Shown one piece after another: positions 24,538 to 37,422 of a DNA stretch of 64,000 nt (position 1 is the stretch's first letter; each line of letters starts with the position of its first letter). The notes beneath the pieces were generated by a model. It saw only the letters and a list, made by a program, of their open reading frames with translations, was not told where the DNA came from and made no database searches. A program made the position numbers and the translations under genes. Source of the DNA: Welwitschia mirabilis (taxonomy: Eukaryota; Gnetophyta; Gnetopsida; Welwitschiales); the NCBI GenBank assembly GCA_051453625.1, contig JBOZIK010000001.1:214729914-214793913 (forward strand), given 5' to 3'.

Positions 24538-26208
24538 TATTACATTGTGTATTTATGCAAATGTTTATNNNNNNNNNNNNNNNNNNNNNNNNNNNNNNNN
24601 NNNNNNNNNNNNNNNNNNNNNNNNNNNNNNNNNNNNNNNNNNNNNNNNNNNNNNNNNNNNNNNNNNNNNNNNNNNNNNNNNNNNNNNNNNNNNNNNNNNN
24701 NNNNNNNNNNNNNNNNNNNNNNNNNNNNNNNNNNNNNNNNNNNNNNNNNNNNNNNNNNNNNNNNNNNNNNNNNNNNNNNNNNNNNNNNNNNNNNNNNNNN
24801 NNNNNNNNNNNNNNNNNNNNNNNNNNNNNNNNNNNNNNNNNNNNNNNNNNNNNNNNNNNNNNNNNNNNNNNNNNNNNNNNNNNNNNNNNNNNNNNNNNNN
24901 NNNNNNNNNNNNNNNNNNNNNNNNNNNNNNNNNNNNNNNNNNNNNNNNNNNNNNNNNNNNNNNNNNNNNNNNNNNNNNNNNNNNNNNNNNNNNNNNNNNN
25001 NNNNNNNNNNNNNNNNNNNNNNNNNNNNNNNNNNNNNNNNNNNNNNNNNNNNNNNNNNNNNNNNNNNNNNNNNNNNNNNNNNNNNNNNNNNNNNNNNNNN
25101 NNNNNNNNNNNNNNNNNNNNNNNNNNNNNNNNNNNNNNNNNNNNNNNNNNNNTTTATACTCAAAGAGATCCTATCATTCACAAATAAAATAGATATCTTA
25201 CATAATACAACATACTAATATAGTTGAGAGTGAACTTAAATATCTTATCTCATTGAAAACTTACAAGAAAAGAACAAGGATTAATTTTCACCAAAGTAAA
25301 GTAATTGAACTTAAGGAATTATGCAAAAAACAAATGTGCAATGCAAATGTGAATGCAACTTAATCTAAATGCACCGTAAAATGAATCTAAACTACTTACT
25401 TTCAGCTTTGACAAAGGCTTATCTTAAGACCTATATCATCTAAGAAATTATCATCAGATCAAGGGCAATATAAACTATAAGGAACATCTAACAAATATAA
25501 ATATAGTAATGAAAACAAAGTTTTTATATTAAAACAAATCAAACATCTATATTACAAAATAGCTAGGCCTCAGTGGAGGCTACACAAACCTCTACTAAGG
25601 AAATGCCTTTCTATAGCACTCAAGATGGATCTTCACCTTTCAATATCCTTTCATGAGAAGTTTTAGTGCATCAAAGATGGAGAGGAGAGTCAAAGAAGGA
25701 CTTATTTATAGGGTTACAGACTAGAAAATGATTAAAAAATGCAATATAATACATGCTCTTTTATAAATAAGACATAGATGAAATAGTCAAGGTTAGCTGT
25801 CAAAGTTAGGTATAGTATTAGTGTCATCCTCACTATTGTCTAGATGATGATGGGGATGCAAGATCCTTATAAAAGATTGCTCAACAGGTAACTCATTAGA
25901 TGACTCAGTTGTCCATGTTAGCATCTAATGGTATGATCATCCTTCTTGTCATGAGGACAACAGAGGGGATGATAGTCTTATTTTTTTATTTAAATGAGAA
26001 GAATCCAACCTTTACTATCAATAATCTTCCTTCATAGCTATGAGTATCAAAATACACCTTAAATTCCTCAAATAATGCTAATAATTATACATTTCTAAGA
26101 TTTTCCATTAATTCTCTAAAATCCTTATAATTACATCTAAACCTATGCAAAAGTCCTATAAAATAGCTCATAAAACCCCATCAAATAACACAAATTGGTA
26201 GCACAACA
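24538..26208 (-). repeat. GYP3 5' LTR
   Basis: Minus strand starts TGTTGTGCTACC at 26208 and ends next to the PBS. A 584-N gap (24569-25152) makes it longer than the 1090-base 3' LTR, so the gap size is probably overestimated. Hairpin motifs recur at 25818-25860 and 25930-25970. Confidence 0.8.
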
Positions 26209-27170
26209 TCTAACAACTTAGAAAATTACAATAATACTTAACTACATAATCATTAGTATGATAAAGAATAGGAAGGTATAGTTATAGATAATGATGAAGA
26301 AAGTGAATAAAACATTTAACAAAGTAATGATGAAGACNNNNNNNNNNNNNNNNNNNNNNNNNNNNNNNNNNNNNNNNNNNNNNNNNNNNNNNNNNNNNNN
26401 NNNNNNNNNNNNNNNNNNNNNNNNNNNNNNNNNNNNNNNNNNNNNNNNNNNNNNNNNNNNNNNNNNNNNNNNNNNNNNNNNNNNNNNNNNNNNNNNNNNN
26501 NNNNNNNNNNNNNNNNNNNNNNNNNNNNNNNNATCTTAATAATGATAAAATTTTTTCATCTCTTTTATTTGAACATCCATGTAATTCTTAAAGTTACATT
26601 CCTTTCCTCATTTTTAATGAGATCCATAACCTTGATAAGTTTATTCCTAATATCTCTTAATATCCATCTCTTGAAACTCTATGTAATACTCAAAATAACA
26701 TCCTTTCCTATCCTACCATGTATACTTTATCTTATGCTGATTTGAAATATCTTGAAATTCTAAATTGGAATAAATCCTCTCTTCTTGATAATAATCCATG
26801 CTTATAGTTAAATATTAGGAATCTTATTTATTATGTTAAATCAATCATAATTAGTTATCTTAAGAAGCTTCTTCAAAATTCTTAGATTCCTAATAGTACT
26901 ATTGATGTCTTTCATTCTTAATATTAATATTTTAATGAAATCTATATTTGAAATTATGTATACCATAAGTTTAATAAGAAATTACTTTTTCATAACATAT
27001 ATAAACTCTTTATCTCTTATGTTGACAATGAATTTTATGAAGTAAAAGTACTATTTGATTATGTTGTTTATTACCAATTTTAAAAAGTGCATGGATATCA
27101 TTTATGATTTGTCAATTGATTTCTTATTATTTGATCCTTATTTTTTTGAAGAAAGTATAATGCAATAACT
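26209..27170 (+). pseudogene. GYP2 uncharacterised coding remnant, C-terminal part
   Basis: Continuation of the coding region that GYP3 interrupts, homologous to 53640-54950 of GYP4. Readable pieces: SYADLKYLEILNW, SSLLDNNPCL (26770-26805), YHKFNKKLLFHNIYKLF (26960-27010) and LLFDPYFFEE (27125-27155); GYP4 has LLNSNPCLQLN, HHEFDKRLFFHELYEIF and WFDPYFPKKMQY. These paired blocks in two element families, despite heavy decay, argue for a real protein. No known domain recognised. A 195-N gap lies at 26338-26532. Confidence 0.6.
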
Positions 27171-28660
27171 ATGTTGGAATATCTAGCTTTTAGAATAGGG
27201 ATAAATGCAAAGTAAGAAAATAATATTTTTTAATACTAGTAATTTTATTTAAAGTAATTTATTTAGTAGAGCCTCTTCACTTATTATTATGTGGGTATAA
27301 TTATTTAAATAGTCTCTTTTCTAACATCTATTAACTTGATCTTGCTTTATCCTTTTATAATGTAGTATGTTTAAGCATTTCAAGATTTTGTGATTTATGG
27401 ATAATCAATTGGATTTTAGCTAAGTAAAGTCATTCAAATGCCTATGAACTCTTATTCTAAGAGAGTAAAATTTTCTTAATTAAGTTATTAATGTCGTATG
27501 CTCTATCTCTTTATTAACTTCATTTTTATTAAGGCTAAAAGTTATTAGTACTTTGATAATGCATAAGTTACTTTTTATATTTAAAAAGGAAAATGAAATA
27601 TTAATTTATCCTATGTAAGCACTTTTGGTAATTACTTCTAATATATCTCAAGGATTACCATACTAGAAGCAAAGGTACTTAATAGTCTGTGTCCTATCTG
27701 GTAGGTTCTACCACGCATAATAAAACTAATGCCAGTGGTTTAAAAATGAGCACTCCATAATGGGAGGAATCCAAGGTAAAGTATGTATACCTTGAAGTAT
27801 GCCATGATTGTTACATTATTAAGTAGTATTAGTTTATAGTCATCTTTTAAGTTGATGCTTAAGATTATAGCTATGAAATTAAATTTCAATTAGTGCATCG
27901 TCATTTTCATCATGTTATTCAGATAAAACCATGAATTTTTACTAATTGAAACTCATGTATGTTTAATTAAAAATGATAGACTATTAATAAGTGATCAAGT
28001 TTAAATGGAATATATTCTTATGCAATGTTTTTATTTCTACTGATTAAGATAGATAATTCTAAAATTGTTAGTTGTACTTTTTCTATTTATTATAGTATCA
28101 TAGCATTAGAGTAATGGATTTGATCTTTTGAAAAATATTTGCATTTGTTTTTCTCTTAAATGAAGTGTTAGGTTTTGAAAGGTTAGAATTTAGAATTTAA
28201 GTAATTTAATATTTGTTTTCATGATGCTTTAGCTTCTTTATTTTATTTTTTTTTCCTTTCTTATTTTATGCTCATGTGTTTTTCTTTTTGCACTTTATTT
28301 CTTATTGTTGTTACATCTTTTATAATTTTTTATATGACAAAGTACTTTATTCTTATTTTTCTAGATTTTTTTTAACTTTGAAGGCATGTATGACTCTAAT
28401 GAAGGGCTTATTTATATGAAACTCCTAAGAATTAATTCATTGAATCTTTCAAAAATAAGTTTTTACATAGAATTATGTTTGTCATAAGCTCAAATCATAT
28501 TTTTAAACTTAATGAATATTTTTTTGTAATAATTATTTTAAATTAGATATACTTTGTATTTAATAATGTAATTATCTTGAAGTATTATCTTTTATCTCCT
28601 ATCTAAGTTAGTTAGCTTCTATGCTTTTCTACTTTATTTGTCAAGGATTGATAAATGCTC
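27171..28660 (+). other. GYP2 3' region, non-coding
   Basis: AT-rich sequence between the coding remnant and the 3' LTR. A slightly less AT-rich patch lies at 27680-27800. I see no coding similarity. Confidence 0.5.
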
Positions 28661-28671
28661 AATGGGGGCTA
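28661..28671 (+). promoter_or_regulatory. GYP2 polypurine tract
   Basis: aatgggggcta ends immediately before the 3' LTR start TGATAAATAG. It shares the G-run followed by CTA with GYP3 and GYP4. Confidence 0.7.
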
Positions 28672-29824
28672 TGATAAATAGATAAATTTTCACTTTTGAC
28701 ATACGTTTTGAAATGTTTTTTCAAGTTATTTTTATAGGTTTAATGCTTAAATTATTTATTTTTGACGTCAAGGACCAAATATGAAGAATTAAGCATAATT
28801 TAGATCAAAATTAAGTAATTATGGATCATTTGAGAAAGCACTAGCAAATGAAGCAATCATATTTTACCTACCACTAGAAGATAGAGCACTAAAAGATAAA
28901 GCATTAAAGAAAAAATAAATTGAGGAGATAACTATATTACACATACCACTAGATTCCAAGAATCTAGCATGACATGCAAGTAAGAAAAGGAAATGACTAC
29001 CTATCAAATTATACCTACCACTAGATTCTGAAGCATAAGTGGTAGTAACCACTAAATAATCATTACATCTATTACGATATCTATATGGTGGCCACTCGTC
29101 TATCAGTAGAGGATGAAGTTAATAGATGATAAAGAATTAATTTTTATCTTTAGCTAAAATTGTAAGGTACTTATTCTAGTTTATTCTTTAGCTAAATTAG
29201 TCCATCATCAAAACTTATAAAAACCCCCTTTAGGCCTTCCATTTTCTCCTCTCTCTTTTNNNNNNNNNNGTGACATTGGAGTAACTTAGGTAAGAAGATC
29301 CATTTACTTATGATAAGAACTACCTTGGTATTAGGCTACGTATCCTTCATTGAGGATTTGTTAATTACAGGTAGATGTAATAAAGTATATTTTATTTAAG
29401 ATTTATAAAATATACTTTCTTTTTACCTCAAATTCTCTCTCTATATATTTTTTTAATACTTTATGTTGATGTTAATTAATTACTCTTATAGATTAAATTT
29501 TATTTTATATAGAGTATAAGAATAATGTGGGTAACAATAAGTTGGTAAAACTACTAGTTAATTTTATTAGTATTTACATTACCATTACATTGCATTTTTA
29601 GTTCTATTTACATTCATTCCATTTCATTCATCTTATCATTTTAATTTTTATTTCCTCTTATCTCTTCTTTTTCTAAAGATTTAGATCCTTTAAACTTATT
29701 TTGTTCTTTAAGTTTACAAATCTAGATTGGCTTACTCTATACCTTGTGTGTTTTTTAGTCATTACTTAAGAGTTTTTTTGAGATCTAACTTGCAAATTAG
29801 GTAATCACTATAGATAGCACAATA
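28672..29824 (+). repeat. GYP2 3' LTR
   Basis: Aligns with the 5' LTR throughout and has a similar length (1153 against 1140 bases, the latter including 164 N). It ends agcacaata, with terminal CA decayed to TA. A 10-N gap lies at 29260. Confidence 0.85.
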
Positions 29825-29988
29825 ATGAAATTTATTTATCAGGAAGCTTCTATATGAGCAACTAAATGTGATTTTATCCTAATCCTAGGAGTAATTTATA
29901 TCTAATTATAACCTAAATATCCATCTATAAAATGGTAAAAAGGATTTCTTACAAGTTGTACTAAGATACTATTAAAAAATGAGAGAGG
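29825..29988 (-). pseudogene. GYP1 reverse transcriptase, middle fragment
   Basis: An island of RT between two insertions. The minus strand reads PLSFFNSILVQLVRN, then FYHFIDGYLGYN, the conserved DGYSGYN-type block of gypsy RT with its first catalytic Asp. On one side it continues into the fragment at 39862 (after removing SIR2 and one AAAAT) and on the other into 14438 (after removing GYP2). The spacing to the FMND box agrees with family length, which supports the joins. Confidence 0.9.
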
Positions 29989-29993
29989 AAAAT

Positions 29994-31991
29994 TAAGGAT
30001 TGTTGAACTCAGAGGGGAGAGTTAAATGAGTTCTATCAAACAAAAATTTCAATCAAATGAAAAATAAAAAGAATAGTAAAATAAACACCTTACTAATATA
30101 ATGGGATTCTCCAACTTAGGTACATCGACATATAGAAGGTAACTTTCTCTCACACATCTAAATATTCTTGATCTGTAAGAAATAGTAGTTTTTTACTACA
30201 TCATCAATCTTACAACATGAGAGTCTCCTTACCAAATAGCACTTTCTTTCCCTTATAAATTAGTGATTTTATCTCATCACCAACCTTACAATAATGGAAG
30301 TGCTTAAAGTCACAACCTCAAGGCAAACCTGTATAATGGTTGTCTTACAATGAGTTTGATAATATAACAATGGACTTTATAATAATATCAAGAACAAGAT
30401 AGTTCAACAATAAAAGATCCAACAAATATAATACAACAATAATCCTTAATGATGTAACTATGAAGAAGAGCTTGAGTTATTTACTATTGTCATCATCATG
30501 AGTGTAGACAAATGATAATACAATGTAAGATTCAAGAATAAAAGATTTAGACACAAAGAGTTCCTTTTAAGATTGTATCTTTGATTCTTCATGAGTAGTT
30601 AGAATAATATATGTGTTCATTCTCTTTTAGCTGTATTCCTTCATTCTATGCCTTTGAAGTTTGATCATTGAAAAGTGTTTAAAATATCTCATTTTTTTGG
30701 TNNNNNNNNNNNNNNNNNNNNNNNNNNNNNNNNNNNNNNNNNNNNNNNNNNNNNNNNNNNNNNNNNNNNNNNNNNNNNNNNNNNNNNNNNNNNNNNNNNN
30801 NNNNNNNNNNNNNNNNNNNNNNNNNNNNNNNNNNNNNNNNNNNNNNNNNNNNNNNNNNNNNNNNNNNNNNNNNNNNNNNNNNNNNNNNNNNNNNNNNNNN
30901 NNNNNNNNNNNNNNNNNNNNNNNNNNNNNNNNNNNNNNNNNNNNNNNNNNNNNNNNNNNNNNNNNNNNNNNNNNNNNNNNNNNNNNNNNNNNNNNNNNNN
31001 NNNNNNNNNNNNNNNNNNNNNNNNNNNNNNNNNNNNNNNNNNNNNNNNNNNNNNNNNNNNNNNNNNNNNNNNNNNNNNNNNNNNNNNNNNNNNNNNNNNN
31101 NNNNNNNNNNNNNNNNNNNNNNNNNNNNNNNNNNNNNNNNNNNNNNNNNNNNNNNNNNNNNNNNNNNNNNNNNNNNNNNNNNNNNNNNNNNNNNNNNNNN
31201 NNNNNNNNNNNNNNNNNNNNNNNNNNNNNNNNNNNNNNNNNNNNNNNNTTTTTTTGTGACATTGTGTCTTTATACTATTAAAGAGAAACTAGTTGTTTGA
31301 CCTCAAATAATAGTCTTTTAAAATTATATTCACTGTGCAATGGATAAAATCATTTAGAAATCTAGCATACATCTTTATTTTTAATTGATATGAACTTTGA
31401 TCTAATATGTCTTCAAAATTCTAAACATCTACTAGTAGTTAGACATCTTTACTTGGTAGACATCTTTAGTAAACTTACTTAGAAATTAATAAAATTTACT
31501 ATGTATTATCTTTGGCCCTATATAATCATGAATCCATCATAGAAACATTGATATATTATCTAAAACATAAAATATTCATGAAAGTATAAAATAATTCTAT
31601 TACCCATTTTAGCTTAACATAGACATTTTCAAACATGTAGGCATCTTTTATTAGTGTCAAATCCAAATTTTAGCCTAGTCGTCTATGATGAGATAGTCAT
31701 CTTTAACCTATGATCTAAAAGCTGATATGTCATAGATGTCTTTAATCTATAGATGTCATCATCATAGATGTCTTTCAATTATATTTGTCTTCTTCATATA
31801 TATCTTCCATACTATAGGTATCTTTAAATAACTAACTTTCATTTTCAATTTTGAGCTTTTCCTAAGTATCGTCTTTTAAGATCAAGTATCGACTTGTGTT
31901 TATTATGATTTGATTTTCTTTACAATGGCTTGTTTATATAATAACAAAAACTATTTGATGAGTGAGATCAAGAAAACTATATTTATCAATA
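29994..31991 (-). repeat. SIR2 3' LTR
   Basis: Minus strand starts TATTGATAAATATAG (TG decayed to TA) at 31991 and ends at 29994. Contains a 547-N gap (30702-31248). The AGACATCT motif recurs between about 31420 and 31815. Confidence 0.85.
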
Positions 31992-32008
31992 ATATCCTCC
32001 TTTTTAAT
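31992..32008 (-). promoter_or_regulatory. SIR2 polypurine tract
   Basis: Minus strand ttaaaaaggaggatat directly before the 3' LTR start. This is the cleanest purine tract of the SIR family here. Confidence 0.8.
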
Positions 32009-32399
32009 GATGTTTAAAGCTTGGAAAATCTCATTTAATCAATTAAACTTAGATATTCATGTTCAAGGTAGACAATCTCATAAGCATGTTTTGAAATAGC
32101 ATTGGATACATTATGTTTTAACCACTTGAATAACATGTAAATATCAACAAGGTCATTAAAAAATATGTTAACCACTTGAATAACNNNNNNNNNNTCATGA
32201 AAATTGTGCTCAAATTAGAGCATAATATTTTAAAAATAGCCAAAAAGACATACTAGTAAAACATGAGAATGTACCAACAAAAAATTATATTAAAGCATGA
32301 AGGTGTGCTAATAATAAAGTGTGTGAAATAACATCAATGGAATTAACAAAACATTACAATGAGTACCCAATAATAAAAGTGATCATTAATAAATAATAA

Positions 32400-34330
32400 T
32401 ATTACTCAAGTATCTAATCCATCATCTTAAAGACAAGTACTCTGAGCTCAACGGGATGTCCTCATGCTAAAACCTAATGTGTTTAACTAAATACAACTGA
32501 TTATAACTAAGTTTCTTAAACCCATTCTCCTTTTTGAATAGCAAAGAAAAGGATCTAACTATCGAGAGTGGAGTCACTTGTGTAATGCATGCCTTCTCTT
32601 TCTTCATCCCTATCATCATTGCTATCATGAGTGGTAGAATTTTGAATGGTATAAGATCATAAGAATGTTTTAGATAGATTGTGGTGCTTCCTATAAGGAT
32701 GATGAGAGGTCTTACCTAAGCCCTCATGGACCTATATCCTCATATGTTAGTACATTTGGGGAGTGTTGAATGTTCTAAAGAAGCTAGCAGTGGCGGTCTC
32801 TATAAAGGATGGTGGTAAAGTAATAGTAACAAATGGTAGTACATGAAGAGACTTTGTATGAGATGGAGGTGATAATGGTATATATAATGAAGGTGAAGAT
32901 GGTAAGTACGATGGTGAAGAGGGTCCAAGAAGTAAAGGTAGCTAAGGAGGGCAATGAATTGGAATATTATGATGTGGATAGTGGAATATAAGAGAATAAA
33001 CATCTAAGATCTCAAATCTTATCTCCTATTGATAACTTAACTATGAAGGATAGGAAGCCCATTACTTCCCTTGCACTTATGCCTCTGTGAGAGCCTAGTA
33101 ACCCCCCTCAAATTATGCCTCATCTCCTGATTATTTATCTATAAAATCATTACTATTAGCTTCTCTGCCTAAGTTATAACTTATTTTCTATGGAGTTATA
33201 AGTACTTCTTATTATTCTATTTCCTCTTTCAAATCTATGCATGTGGGATTTCTTATCAACTCCTAAGTCTCTAATAATACCACTGCCTCACTAGCTATGG
33301 ACTTGTGTTTCTTTAATTTCAATATATCTCTACCAATTTTTCTAATCATTTTTTATATTGCCTTTAAACTCTTCTTGACTAATGACGAGCTATGAGTAGT
33401 AGTATAATATGATCTATGAAATTGTGAATGCCTCCTACTTATGCCCTTACCTATTGGTACTAGCATTCTTTATTTCTTATTAAACTTAGTTAGGAGTTTC
33501 TTCTACTGAATAAGATTAACTTATAAAAAACTAATAATCAAACTCATAAAACAAGGGTAATCCAAAGTCTGAAGCTTAAAAAATAGCATGCTAATATCCA
33601 CACACAAGGTAAAATATAAATTTATGTTTAATCTAATAAGTAAACGGAACATTACAAACATTGAAATTAGCTTGTAATAATTTTAATTACCTTATCTAAC
33701 TAGAATAATATAAAATGCAGTCAAACTACGAATAGACGCATATAAAATTGTATCTTTTCTTTATATATTTTACAAAATTCATTCTAAGGTGTCTAAATAA
33801 AACATTACTTATATGTCTCTATGATACATTTATAGCTTTAAAAGTAAAAATCTCTTTAAATAAATGACATATAACTAAGATCAGAATCATCTATGCTAAG
33901 TAATAAATTCATAAAACTAGTAATAATATATAATGAATTACCTCTAACTTTAGTTTAGAATATAATTATGCTATGATTAAATTCATGAAAGTTTGTATAG
34001 AACTTCTTTATTATGGAATTTGCTATAGTCTAGTCTAATTAAATAATTGTTTTCTAGCACGCCATTAGAAGTAAGCTACAAGATAATCTTTATGCTACTT
34101 CTGAACTATAATTGTTATTTATATAATATAATTTTTTATCCACTTTTATATCTTCTTAATACTGCCTCATGGTAAAAATAAGGCTCATACTATGATTTTT
34201 TATGTTTTAAAGCTTGTTTTTTCCCTCTTGAAATGCTAGCTAACTTTCTTCTAACCATTTTTAAAGATATATAAAAGATCTAAATTAATAATCAACTAAA
34301 ATGAAAAGAAATAATAAAAATGTGCACCTA
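32400..34330 (-). pseudogene. SIR2 extra ORF (proline-rich, env-position)
   Basis: Minus-strand homologue of the SIR1 ORF at 6040-7880. The N-terminal part near 34200-34130 reads EPYFYHEAVLRRYKSG, matching EPHFYHEVATRRYRTC in SIR1. The proline-rich part (32945-32830) has LGPSSPSYLPSSPSLYIPL followed by SPPSHTKSLHVLPF and ITLPPSFIET, which keeps the same order and tail as SIR1. Conservation of proline-rich composition and of the motif after it, despite stops, argues that this was coding. Function unknown. Confidence 0.6.
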
Positions 34331-35240
34331 TGCAAATAAAATAACTCTATTCTTACTTGCTATGAAGATGTCTTATAAATTCAAGATGTGTTTCTAGAGG
34401 AAACTAAGAAAATTGTGCTTAAGAAAACATCTGAGAGTGACACCTATTAAGTGAAGACTTGAAAATGAGATTTAGTAGCCTATTTTTCAAATAAAAAGGG
34501 TTAAAACCCTAGGTTTTTTACACATTTAATGTTTTCAACAATATAGTTAAAACATCTACCTACTAAAACATATCTAAATGTAAAAAGTAAAAATCTATAA
34601 ATTTCAAGATGTCTTTTATTAAAAAAATACATTTATCTATTATCAAGATCTCTACTAAATCAAAGACATCTATTTTGATAAATTTAAAAAACATACCTAA
34701 TCTTATAAGATATTTATAAAACTTAAGATGTCTAATTCCAAGATGTCTATAAATTTGAATATATCTCTCTGATAGACAACTACAAAAATAAATAAGTCTA
34801 TAATCAAAGTTCCTAAAATTTTAAATAATCTATAATTAATATNNNNNNNNNNNNNNNNNNNNNNNNNNNNNNNNNNNNNNNNNNNNNNNNNNNNNNNNNN
34901 NNNNNNNNNNNNNNNNNNNNNNNNNNNNNNNNNNNNNNNNNNAAAAACATACCTAATCTTATAAGACATTTATAAAACTTAAGATGTCTAATTCCAAGAT
35001 GTCTATAAATCTAAATACATCTCTCTAATAGACATCTACAAAAATAAATATGTCTATAATGAAAGTTCCTAAAATTTTAAATATTATATGATTAATATAG
35101 ACATGATAATGACACTTCGAAAAAGTGAAATAACAAGCAAATAGTTTAACGTTTACTACATCTAACTATAATTCTAACTCATAATATAATTACAATGTGG
35201 AATTGAGAATTTAAATGATATTACATATTTAACTTACCTA
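34331..35240 (-). other. SIR2 spacer with AGACATCT repeats
   Basis: Non-coding spacer downstream of the RNase H tail with repeated AGACATCT/AGATGTCT forms (34370-35045), matching 5480-5935 of SIR1. 34943-35090 duplicates about 34690-34842 across a 100-N gap. Confidence 0.65.
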
Positions 35241-35870
35241 ATTGAACAAGGTCTAATCTTCAAGTACCTACACAACTTTGTAAAAATTTTAGTACATAGA
35301 GATCTTACAAATTCAATACCATGTGGATCATTGGTATATTGCATTATGATATCTTTATTGTGCTTTCTCTGCTATATTAAATCCTTTTCTTTCTAAGACA
35401 TTCCTTGTCTAATTCACTTCTTACATGCTTCAGAGATTTGACTATCACTTCTTTTTAATTTAATAAGTTCTCTTACATTTCCTCTTGTAGGTGAGATTTT
35501 GAACAATCCCTTATTTCCATGTCTAGAATTTCTATGTCATAGCTCTTCTTCATCTATTTTACTTAATAAACATTGGTTTTATTTTTAGAAATATCTTTTA
35601 AAGTATACATTTGAGTTCCTTATACTAGTAAATAAATCTTTGATATAATTTTGTTTTCTAATAATACAAACATCTTTTATAAATATAACAAAAAATTTGT
35701 ATTACAAAGTTAACTAATGCTTAAAATACTATGTTATAAATATACAAAGAATATATCCTTCACCTCTAGTAGATTAACCCCTCCAATAGTACTAATATGA
35801 CTATTTAATGCTTTTATGTTGTCTTCAGATGCCACAATTCCTTTATCTTATTCAACCAAAATAGGAAAGC
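35241..35870 (-). pseudogene. SIR2 integrase N-terminus joined to RNase H tail
   Basis: The clearest copy of the deletion join. On the minus strand, EEEL, a stop and HRNSRHGNKGLF (35550-35510) is the WH-x-LGH region before integrase; RELIKLKRSDSQISEACKK (35475-35425) covers the second half of the zinc-binding motif, one Cys changed. Within about 20 codons this passes into RKHNKDIIMQYTND (35360-35320) and FTKLCRYLK (35285-35262), the end of RNase H. Nothing of the integrase DDE core or RT is present. Confidence 0.85.
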
Positions 35871-36010
35871 TATACTTATCTCTTAGCATGTGTCTTGAGC
35901 ATCCACTGTTAATGTACCAAATATGCTCCTTCATTGCTCTAAGTGTAATTTATGCTAAAAGTGTTGATTTCTTTTGGTACCCATACATTTTTTGATTTAT
36001 CCTATATAAA
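35871..36010 (-). pseudogene. SIR2 copia protease remnant
   Basis: The minus strand reads WYINSGCSRHMLRDK at about 35925-35880. The catalytic D-S-G is N-S-G, a single G-to-A type change. Flanking sequence upstream keeps MYGYQKK-like remains of the linker. Relation and role as for SIR1 protease. Confidence 0.85.
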
Positions 36011-37369
36011 ACATTATACTATTCTACTAGACCTCTTAGCATTATTAGTATAATACCCATTTTTAAATTTCATTATGTACTTATATTGATAATGACCTAT
36101 AAGCTTCTTCATGAGTATTAAGTAATTTTTTCATCTTAATACATACTTTTTATAAATTAAGAAACTCTTTAGAAATTAAGTTACATGTTTTTTAAATATC
36201 CATCCTTGGATCATCTTCACTTTCCAAATCATTCTCTTCTTCTAACTCATAATTTTCCTTTGGAAAATGTATAATAGCCATGTAGGAAGAATGATATTTC
36301 TCATCATTAGATATTTGTTCATCTGCTACTTGTTCATCATCATTCCAAACTATGAAGAAATATCTATTCTTCTTTGGATATTTCTTTTTTTTTTTTCANN
36401 NNNNNNNNATACTTCAAGATTATATGTTCTTGTCCTCCACATATTAAACATTCTACTTTTAAAATATGAAATTTAGAAGAAAAATAAGCATTAATAGAAG
36501 ACCTACATTTGGCTTGAGATCTAGATGATTTTCTAAAATTATACTTTTTGTTTTACTTGTGAGAAAGAAGTTTCTTTACTCTCCTTGTGATAAGGGCAAG
36601 TTCCTTATCTACTTTATCATCAAATTCATCTTCTTCGTATTCTTCCTTTACCTTTCCTTTTAAACTTTTTTTTTATGCTTTTACTTTTTTTAAAGAGCAA
36701 TAAGTATTTCTTTTAAGAATCCATCTAGTATGAGATTCATTTTATATGTTGCTAGAGCACTCTATATATTTTTTATCTTAATGGTATTGAAATCTCTTGA
36801 ATATTTCATGGCTATAGTTTTAGACCTACATTCAGAGGTTAGAGATCTAACAACTTTTTGTATTAGCTTGGCATCTAGAAGGATTTCACCAATGTTATAA
36901 ATTTCATTTATAATTTTGGAGACTCTTGTAAAGTACTTGTAATTCTCTCTCCATTATTCATTTTAAGATTCTCAAACTGGTTTAGTTATATAAGTAGCTT
37001 TGATTGCTTGATAATGGAAGTTACTTCATATGTTCTAATACGAATGTCTCAAATCTCTTGTGTTGTACTATAGCTTCCTATTCTATTGTACATTTCTATT
37101 GTTAAAGCTTAATAAAGTGCATTTTTGGCTTTAGAATCATACATAAAGCTCATTTTCTCTTTGTATTCTCAATATTTTCTTTACTTGACTTGTGTTATGG
37201 TTTTATCTGTAGCACTTGTTATAGATTTTGTAGGATCTACATATCCTTATTCTATTCTTTATCATATCTAAAACTCAAAATATTGTAAGTATACCTATGT
37301 CCTCATCTTTTAATAGGCATATTTTATTTCATCAAAGAGAAAAGCTCTAACAGATGGCACTCCTTCCAT
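36011..37369 (-). pseudogene. gag: SIR2 gag pseudogene
   Basis: Minus-strand Gag starting at the ATG at 37369 with MEGVPSVRAFLFDEIKYAY. A zinc knuckle lies at 36455-36409 (CLICGGQEHIILKY, last Cys lost; a 10-N gap follows). An acidic segment lies at 36250-36170. A second knuckle remnant RGHYQYKY at about 36095-36070 keeps Gly-His, which SIR1 and SIR3 have lost. The UBN2 region is at about 36960-36780. Many stops at former Gln and Trp positions. Confidence 0.8.
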
Positions 37370-37408
37370 TCTTTACTCAAGAAATTTACTCATTTTCATG
37401 AGGACCCA

Positions 37409-37420
37409 CTCTAATTACCA
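37409..37420 (-). promoter_or_regulatory. SIR2 primer binding site
   Basis: Minus strand tggtaattagag, a decayed TGGTATCAGAGC, two bases after the LTR end. Confidence 0.75.
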
Positions 37421-37422
37421 CT

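Larger units (their letters stand above)
17237..26208 (-). mobile_element. GYP3: Athila-like element with gag and protease but no RT
   Basis: Minus-strand element nested in the coding region of GYP2. In its own orientation: 5' LTR 26208-24538, Asp-tRNA PBS, gag, protease, a segment resembling the C-terminus of the GYP2/GYP4 ORF, a long 3' region, purine tract, 3' LTR. GYP2 coding continuity across it supports the limits. I could not recognise a target-site duplication (aggaa against tctaa). There is no RT or integrase between protease and 3' LTR. Four gaps lie inside; those at 18529 and 22694 are flanked by duplicates of over 500 bases. Confidence 0.8.
14439..29824 (+). mobile_element. GYP2: Athila/Tat-like LTR element without recognisable pol
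   Basis: Plus-strand element inserted in the GYP1 RT gene. Flanks atgat (14434-14438) and atgaa (29825-29829) match at 4 of 5 and fit a target-site duplication. It has LTRs at both ends, an Asp-tRNA-type PBS, a coding remnant (16290-17236 and 26209-27170) split by GYP3, and a purine tract before the 3' LTR. Without GYP3 and gaps the internal region is only about 4 kb. I see no RT, RNase H or integrase in it, so it was probably non-autonomous. Its coding region is homologous to that of GYP4. Confidence 0.8.
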